From Gonapodya prolifera JEL478 (Eukaryota > Monoblepharomycota > Monoblepharidomycetes > Monoblepharidales > Gonapodyaceae): DNA of 64,000 nt. Numbering within the stretch: the first letter of the stretch is position 1; each line of letters opens with the position of its first letter. The DNA lies in assembly GCA_001574975.1 (NCBI GenBank), contig KQ965732.1, positions 773,923-837,922 on the forward strand. The letters are read 5' to 3'. Shown one piece after another: positions 57,732 through 64,000 of this stretch. The notes beneath the pieces were generated by a model. That model did not search any database. It had not been told where the DNA came from and saw only the letters and a program-made list of their open reading frames with translations. A program made the position numbers and the translations under genes.

Positions 57732-60245
57732 TCAAACAGCCGTCTCATCCTTCTTCACCGCCGCCAACGCTTCCATCTCCGCAACCTCCTCAACCGAAAT
57801 ATGGAGCGCAGGGCCCTTGAACCACTCCTTTGCCCAGATCCAACTGACGGAGCTACCGAGGATGACCGCGGCAAGGAGCGGCAGAGCATAGTTCATGGTG
57901 GATCCGGTGACGCTGAGAAGGTGAGAACGGGAGGGTTGGGTGAATGTGCAGAGCTCAAACGCGACTTCGAAACTCACGGCACGACTTGGGGGAGGCATAA
58001 GAGCACAAACATGTACCCGACGTAGACGCACGTGATCACGCCGTTGATGACCGAGAAGCGGCCCAAGTTGAAGGGACCTGGTTTCTGTGGAGCAAGAGCA
58101 ACGCGGGTGCTTCCTCAGTGGTCTAAATAAACACACCAAAGTGCACGAGCACTTACGAAAGTGTCACGACTAACTGTAACGCGCATCAAGATCGGCAATG
58201 TGTAAGCCGTGAGCATCGCTACGGTCGTGACGGATGATTCGATGGACAGCGCGAGCGGGGAGCCGTATCCGATTGCAGCAAACAGGCTTCCGAGGAAGGT
58301 CGACAGTGCGATTGTGCGAAGGGGGAGGAGGGTCTCTGGGTGCACCCCTGTTGAGAGAGTCCCATTGAATACAGTGGGACACGGACCGCGATAGGTGGGC
58401 AGAAAAGGAGTACGAACAGTGGAAAAACTTGGAGAAGGGAAGACCCTTGTCGCGAGAAAATGCGTACATCATTCGAGAGCTTGATGCGATGCAGTACTGT
58501 GATAACTAGTGAATGAACGGTATCGAAGAGAGAAGTATGATTGTTATCACCACGGTGCACACGAGTTGCGTGAGCCAGAGCTGATGCGGGAAGACGGTCG
58601 AGCACGAATTACACAAACCAGATTTTGCGACACGGAACCCACCAACACCAGGATAAAGAGGGCGCCGTTGTGTCCGATCGCATCAATGGAAAGCTGCGCG
58701 ACCAACGTGGGGTATGGAGACGCGAGCACCGCGTCGATGTCCTGTATGCTGGTGTGGTGGAAGGATTTGTGGTCAGTGGGCAGAAGAAGGATGTCACTCG
58801 TCCACGTCCATACTCGACACGAACCAGAAGAGCAGAGTGTAGAGATACCCAGTTCCGAAAATAGCCGACCAGAGGACAGATTGGAAAATTCCTTGAGGTG
58901 CTGCTTTGTCACTTTTGGATTCATTGTTGTTCGCACAGGTTGTAAGTTAGTGCAATGCGACGGAAATGTCGTCGCAGAGAAAACCAACCTTCCCTCAGTT
59001 TCTTCCGAGATGTGAGCCGACGCATCCTGCCCGATGAGTGTCACTGACGGCAACAAGAGGCCAAGCTGGAACACTAGGGCGTCCGATGACCACCCTGTGC
59101 CATTAATAAAGGTTCCGAACACGAAACTTGCACTTTGCTTCATTGGAGAGGCAGCCAGGAGCCAAATCACAATGACAAGCAAGTCAATGACGTGGAGGGC
59201 GATTGAGAACAATGCTATTGTGCCGAGCCGATTGGGGGGCGTTGCATAGTTTCGCAGAACCAAACAAAAATCTCAACTCACTGATTTGACTCAAAACCTT
59301 CTCCGAGAAGCAGTTCAAAAGACCCGAGAGAACGAGTCCTGCGATTCCCAGACTTGTGGTGATGTACATATTTGGACTGAGGTCCGCGTTTGACATCATG
59401 GCCATGGACCACAAGTAGGCTCCAAGGATGGGACCGGATGCGGCGATGAAGGCAATTTGCCCCACCAACTTTTGTAGCGGGCAGCGTTAAACATGGAGAG
59501 AACCCCAAAAGCACTATCAACGTTTCGTACTCACGTTGAACCAAGCATTGACCCAACTCGCGAAGGGTCCCCTTCCATTTACAATTACATCAATTTTGGG
59601 CCAGGGCAGCCAACGGTGGTTGTTCTCACCATACTTCCCCTCCAAGTTTCGCCGACCAATAATACAGTCCGCCAGCGGTAGGATATGTGGAGCAAATCCT
59701 GTGTACGTTGAAACATCGGTTCGTAGTTCGCCGGTCCGATGAAAAGCACGCACTCTGCCATAGAAGCGGCGTTCGATATTGTCAGCACTGCCGTAACGTC
59801 ATTACGTCTTCCGTCACAACATCGCCGGAAAAGGCTCGCTCTCACCTGAAATGATCAACCATCCGATGGACATTCCCATTGGCCCTCCATTTGTCAGTCC
59901 CACCGTGAACAGCCCAGTGATGCCCGAAATGAACGAGACTGCAGGATTTTGAAAAGGGATTGTTCACGAACCCCATTAAAAACCACTCCTCGGGTTCTCT
60001 TTACTCACTGTGACTACGCGATTCAGCAAGAAGCGCCCGAATCGAAGCTTTGAGATTGATGCAAGCGCTATCAATGCCCACTCACGAGAAAGCGAGTCCG
60101 AGGTTGTGAAACCATTTCAATCCTCGGTTGAGCTCCTGCTTGTAGCCGAGCTTTGCAAGGCGAACTTCGTCTGGAAACGGTGTCAGCGGGGGACCATGGT
60201 AGTGACGTCCCGCAGACACGCACCTTCCGTCACGACTTTCGACAT
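57732..60245 (-). CDS. Amino-acid/GABA permease, APC superfamily (Uga4/Hnm1-like)
   Basis: This is a 12-helix plasma-membrane or vacuolar permease for amino acids, GABA or choline. ATG 60245 gives MSKVVTE; after an intron the typical fungal entry follows: LAKLGYKQELNRGLKWFHNL. Next are ITGLFTVGLTNGGPMGMSIG with W, then GQIAFIAASGPILGAYLWSM, MVLRNYATPPNRLGTIALFS, FVFGTFINGTGWSSDALVFQ, LIGQDASAHISEETE (the family E-E-T signature), HNGALFILVLVGSVSQNL, FSRDKGLPFSKFF and PGPFNLGRFSVINGVITCVY. The C-terminus is WAKEWFKGPALHISVEEVAE, stop at 57732. The GYKQELNR, HxSEET and PGPxxLGxxS motifs mark the fungal ACT/GABA group. About ten introns occur. The exact substrate is undetermined. Confidence 0.9.
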
Positions 60246-60976
60246 CGCTGCAATAGTGAGGTCTGATCCACAGTTTCCGATCGTCGCTGCATATCATGCG
60301 GGCCGTGGTGCAAATCGGCCCGCGTTCCTAATTTGCGGAGGCATTGCAGGGAGCCGATTGGTGAATGATGTGACGAAGGCGTCCCTGGCCGACTGAGGTG
60401 AGAACAAGTGTGAATCACGCCGAGATAAAAACAAAAAAACCCTATGCCCATCCGACTCTCTGTTTCCGCCAGCCCCACATCAAGGGGCTCCTTCTCTAAA
60501 CGACACAACTCTTCTTATCCCAAGTCACCCGTCTGCCTTCTTTGGAGGATCGGAGGAAAGAGTTGTGTGTGGTCTTTCTCACTTCGCAGTTTCAGGAGCT
60601 GACCACGTGCACTGCAGCATCTGACACTCGCGCTGCAGCCGTGGAGGAGGAGGCGCGGATCGTGCAGAGAAGTGTGCTCTTCGATGGGAAGGATTTGGGG
60701 TTCTCACACAACGATCGCCCATAAACTCATACGCCAGAGTCTGGGCCATGAGAAAGTCTCCACGAATTGCAACGATTCAACCACCCACACAGGAATGGTA
60801 TGGATAGTAGTGACAATAACGGCATTTCTAGGAGACCAACAGACGTGGCGTTTTGGATGTATTTTCTGCAACTGAGGTCGCCGCAGACAGTCGTTCACCA
60901 ACTTTGTGTGGGGATTCGTCGCCGCCACTTTCACTCTTATTTCATTGTATCCACGACACCTCACGCGCGCAATCGC
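60246..60976. promoter_or_regulatory. Divergent promoter region between permease and ankyrin genes
   Basis: No convincing gene is seen. A 60-codon plus-strand frame at 60542-60724 has no family. The region must contain both promoters. No clear TATA box is seen. Confidence 0.35.
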
Positions 60977-62028
60977 ATGTCCGTCACGCTAAACGCTCAT
61001 CTGATCGACGCCGTGGAAGATGGACGGGAGGACGAGGTCAAGCGGCTGAGGGGCGAGTCCGAATGCGCGGAAGCGGGTGACGATCAGGGCGAGGGTCAGC
61101 AAGGGAACAGGGCTTTTTAGAGGTGGATTCGAATGGAAGGAGGACACGGTGGAGTGCGAGAGTTCACTGGTGCTTGCGGTGTTGCACGGACAGGTTGCAG
61201 TTGTCCGGGTTTTGCTCGACGTGGGCGCGTCAATCAATGGCGAGGTGGACTGGAAAATGAGCTATGCCAGATTTCTCGGCAGCCGTAATTGGAGTTCGGA
61301 TGATTGGCGGCGAGCGAGGTGGATTGCGTTCAGTTTCCCATTCGTGCTTGCTTTCGCCCCTTGGTTATGGCGGTACGGAGAGATACTGTTACGGAGTCAC
61401 GGATGACATTCCAGACAACAAGGGAAATGTTTGGATGAAAATTAGAGGTGGCGCGGTGACGCTCAACCATCCGACAAAGTGGGAAGAGTGCAGTGTCTGT
61501 TTCACTGTTCATCCAAACGTGGAGATTGTACGTCTCCTCCTCGTGTACGGCGCACGTATCACAGACTTCGAGCTTGACGCTGCACGGAAGAATCCGAATC
61601 CAGATTTCCTGCGCACTCTCCAGTCACACCAACGCAAACCCTACTCTCGCCCCGCTCCTCTTCCTGACCTACCCCCTGTTCCTTCCCCACTCGAACTCGC
61701 CACCGCCGCACTCACCGCTCAGATTCGGGAGCTCGAGGATCGTTTGGCAGCTTTGCACATGAATGTGCAGGCTAAGGAAGCAAGGAACCAATCGGCGTCA
61801 TCGTCAGTGCTCAACTGCCAACTGCCATCGCAAGTGTTTACTCGCGACCAACGTTGGGACTATTCCAGGCAGCTATCAACTTTTACAAGCAACCATTCGT
61901 ACCATCAACGTCGCAGTGCTGCTTTGAACGAGCGTAACGGGTCACTCCAGATCCGAAATGTTGCTCTGATGAGGGTTCCTGCCGGATCCTCCGCGTCGCT
62001 ACCTTGCCCCACATTGACCATTGTGTGA
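60977..62028 (+). CDS. Ankyrin-repeat protein with coiled-coil tail
   Basis: ATG 60977 begins MSVTLNAHLIDAVEDGREDE, the first ankyrin-like helix pair. After a short intron comes ESSLVLAVLHGQVAVVRVLL with DVGASINGEVD. After a second intron (about 61256-61400) comes HPNVEIVRLLLVYGARITDF with ELDAARKNP. A Pro-rich linker leads to a coiled coil (TAALTAQIRELEDRLAALHM). The frame given ends at 62028. An alternative splice from about 61833 to about 62030 would replace the last 65 residues with an Arg/Gly-rich tail reading to about 62450, so the 3' end is uncertain. Ankyrin repeats mediate protein binding; no catalytic domain is visible. Only two to three degenerate repeats can be seen. Confidence 0.65.
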
Positions 62029-62513
62029 AGAACTGGCGGGTGAGACCCTGGAGTCAGACACCAATACTGGAGGAAGGCCGGTTCCGGAACCTTTTGCTGA
62101 TACTGAGGGCATTCAGGAGCTGGCGCGAGCGGGGCGGGGAGTGGTGGGTGGTACGAAGCGGATGAGGAGGGAAAGGTTTGGAAGTGGCCTGGAGAGGGTA
62201 GGGGTTGGGCGCAAGGGTTCGTTCATCATGGACTTGCCGGACGTTTGCGTTTTGGCCGTCTGGCGTGAAGCATCGCGATGTTTTAAATTCGGTTCCGGAC
62301 CTTTGAATGTATCATATTTTCAGGACTCGTTCGTACATATTGGTCGGCAGTATTTCCTCTCGCTTACTGTGTTCTGTGTCAACCGTTTTCCTTCTCACAC
62401 CTGTGACCGCATCACGATAATCTATCACGAAAATTCTGAAAGCACAAATTAAAAAAAATATTATACAACACAGGACATAATGCTCAAGCCATTCTGGGAT
62501 TTACATTAGCACT
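62029..62513. other. Region between ankyrin gene and SDR
   Basis: This carries an open plus-strand frame (62021-62452, Arg/Gly-rich) that may be the true last exon of the ankyrin gene. Otherwise it holds 3' UTRs of convergent genes, including A-rich sequence near 62450. Confidence 0.35.
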
Positions 62514-63408
62514 TTAAATGAACCCTGCATCGACTCTAAACTCCTGTGCAGTGCAAGCGCGGCTGTCATCGCTCGCCAGGTACAGAACCATGTTTGCGAT
62601 GTCCTGGGGAAGCACCTCCAACTGCAAGCATTGAGCAGCGTTGATACTAGCAACTGCCTCCGGTGTCAGCCAAAGCTTCTTCTGTCGCTCCGTGGTGACG
62701 CAACCGGGGGTGACGGTGTTGATTCTGATTTTGTCCTTCCCAAGAGGCCTGGCGAGCCCACGCGTGAGACCGTCGGTTGAGCTCTTCGCGACAGCATAGC
62801 AAACGTAGTCTCCGGTCTTTGATTGCCACCCGACCGAGCCCAAGTTGATGATGGAGCCACCACCGAGTCGTTTCATTCCGGGTACAACGGATTGGATGGT
62901 GAAGGTCGCCGGGCGCTGGTTGATTGCGATGCGGTTGTCGTAGTACTCGGGCGTGACGTCTTCAAGTTTGTGTCTGTCGTCGTTTGCCTAACGCGGAAGT
63001 ACGGCGGAAGTACGAGTCGTACTTAGAGACCTGGGATGGTTGGAGCGATTGAAAGGACAACACAACTCACGACGTTGTTCACAAGCACATGAAAGTCGCC
63101 CAAATCAGAGCTGGCCTCACGGATCGCGGTTTGAAGCGCCTGAATATCTGTCACATCAACCTTCTTGAACCAAGGCCGCGGGGAAAGGCGATCACAGAGA
63201 GCGTGACCCTCTGCCTCGGCAATATCGATGAAGGCCACCTTGGCACCCTGAGCGGCGAAAGACTCAACGATGGCAGCGCCTACGCAAGGAACAATTGACT
63301 TCCGGGACAGTCCGAGATACGGGAGTTCACGATCTTACCGATTCCGGTAGCACCCCCCGTGATGAAGACGCGACGGTCGCGCAAAGACGGATATGAAGAT
63401 GAAGTCAT
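62514..63408 (-). CDS. Short-chain dehydrogenase/reductase (classical, sugar/polyol-type candidate)
   Basis: This is a classical SDR of about 250 residues. ATG 63408 starts MTSSSYPSLRDRRVFITGGA, TGIG, with the nucleotide site split by an intron at about 63338-63281. It continues AAIVESFAAQGAKVAFIDIA, FHVLVNNV, then DVTPEYYDNRIAINQRPATF, GGGSIINLGSVGWQSKTGDY (catalytic Ser), YAVAKSS (YxxxK), INTVTPGCVTTERQKKLWLT and the end MVLYLASDDSRACTAQEFRV, DAGFI at 62514. All SDR catalytic residues are present. It is divergent from a sugar-transporter start codon 509 bp away, which hints at a role in sugar or polyol oxidation, but that is inference from one neighbour. Confidence 0.9.
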
Positions 63409-63917
63409 TTCCAGGATCGTATCGGTAGGTCAACGAGGTCAATGAGGCAAACGTTCGGGATACGCTGCCTGATTCTTTAAAAACTGGCCAACGGGAAACA
63501 GCTTTTGGGGGACAAGCCGGGAACGAATTGAAGTTGCGAAGTTTTTTTTCGGGAGCGCCTCAGTCAGGACCTGATGTGATCCTTCGGTGATTATTATTGC
63601 CCCGCATAGGGGGGGGGGGGGGGGCTGGCGGGGTCCAATGGGCACACCAAAGGCCGCAGCGCACTCCCCTAATTTTGGTCAAGTCGTCGTTTTGGAGTCG
63701 CAACGACGCGATTTAATCTTCGTGTCTCCATTGCGCGAAATTGCTATGGAATAATTATTGCTTCGTGCCGGAAAAGACCGGGAGGGACAGAATGCCGTCA
63801 CGGCGACTTTTCCTCGGCATCTAGGCACAATTGCCGAAACGTCTCCCGTGGCGCGATGCTGCCTTTATAACCCTGCTTCAACTTCCCCGAAATCCACTCA
63901 CCGACAGCCATCGCTCA
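63409..63917. promoter_or_regulatory. Divergent SDR/sugar-transporter promoter with 16-G run and TATA box
   Basis: A run of 16 G residues lies at 63609-63624. A TTTATAA box at 63864-63870 is 47 bp before the transporter ATG. No gene is seen. Confidence 0.5.
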
Positions 63918-64000
63918 ATGGGTATCTTCGGCAAGCACGGATACGCGAGCGGGGTGGCCATCACCTGCGCCGTTGGCGGGTTCCTCTTCGGGTGAGGTTT
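63918..64000 (+). CDS. MFS sugar transporter, first exon (runs off right edge)
   Basis: ATG 63918 opens MGIFGKHGYASGVAITCAVG, GFLFG, the first transmembrane helix of the sugar-porter family, where GGFLFGYD is typical. The exon ends at 63991 with a GTGAGG donor, splitting the FG-Y motif as often happens in fungal hexose transporters. Only 25 residues are visible, so the call rests on this motif and on the TATA box upstream. Confidence 0.6.

Noticed and set aside
1-64000. CRISPR arrays, IS elements, bacterial operons or prophage
   Set aside because: Spliced eukaryotic genes fill the window. No direct-repeat/spacer arrays, transposase frames or ribosome-binding sites are seen.

Overview
The window is nuclear DNA of a zoosporic (flagellated) fungus, most likely Chytridiomycota or a close relative. 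Genes are compact and intron-rich, with mostly 55-90 nt introns bounded by GT(G/A)AG and AG. Clear fungal families are present: an Agd3-type extracellular deacetylase, Tfc4/TFIIIC, Uso1, HIRA and ACS-type and GABA-type permeases. The 5' end of an axonemal dynein heavy chain (DNAH1 type) sits at the left edge, so the organism builds a motile cilium. I cannot name genus or species.

Layout: 1-2812 (-) dynein heavy chain; 2.8-5.5 kb no confident gene; 5.6-6.6 kb (-) HMG-box factor; 8.1-8.9 kb (+) DOMON protein; 9.2-10.3 kb (-) phi-type GST, divergent from 10.7-13.5 kb (+) Agd3-like deacetylase; 13.7-14.8 kb (+) unknown protein with an internal duplication; 15.1-16.6 kb (+) RPL5; 16.9-18.4 kb (+) ECHDC3-like hydratase, convergent with 18.8-20.6 kb (-) aminotransferase; 20.8-25.6 kb (+) TFIIIC TPR subunit; 26.9-31.2 kb (+) HIRA; 31.5-33.4 kb a possible unknown (-) gene; 33.8-36.0 kb (+) MFS carrier; 36.1-39.7 kb (+) Uso1/p115; 39.9-42.4 kb (+) DNAJB12/14-like J-protein; 42.6-44.5 kb (+) SDR; 44.7-48.7 kb (-) a large redox fusion; 50.0-51.6 kb (+) unknown protein with a repeated domain; 51.7-54.1 kb (-) DUF885 peptidase; 56.3-57.2 kb (+) PPPY-rich protein; 57.7-60.2 kb (-) amino-acid/GABA permease; 61.0-62.0 kb (+) ankyrin protein; 62.5-63.4 kb (-) SDR, divergent from a sugar transporter entering the right edge (63918 onward).

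The standout is the 44.7-48.7 kb gene. Eleven exons join in phase into a 1,141-residue protein: signal peptide, class-I-type heme peroxidase, DOMON heme domain, cytochrome b561 membrane core, cytochrome b5, then cytochrome b5 reductase. It reads as a one-chain NAD(P)H-to-outside electron wire whose extracellular peroxidase has lost its distal histidine (Val62) but kept the proximal one (His186). I do not know this architecture from any described protein. A second, separate DOMON protein lies at 8.1-8.9 kb. Most other loci are housekeeping genes that show no operon-like relation to one another.
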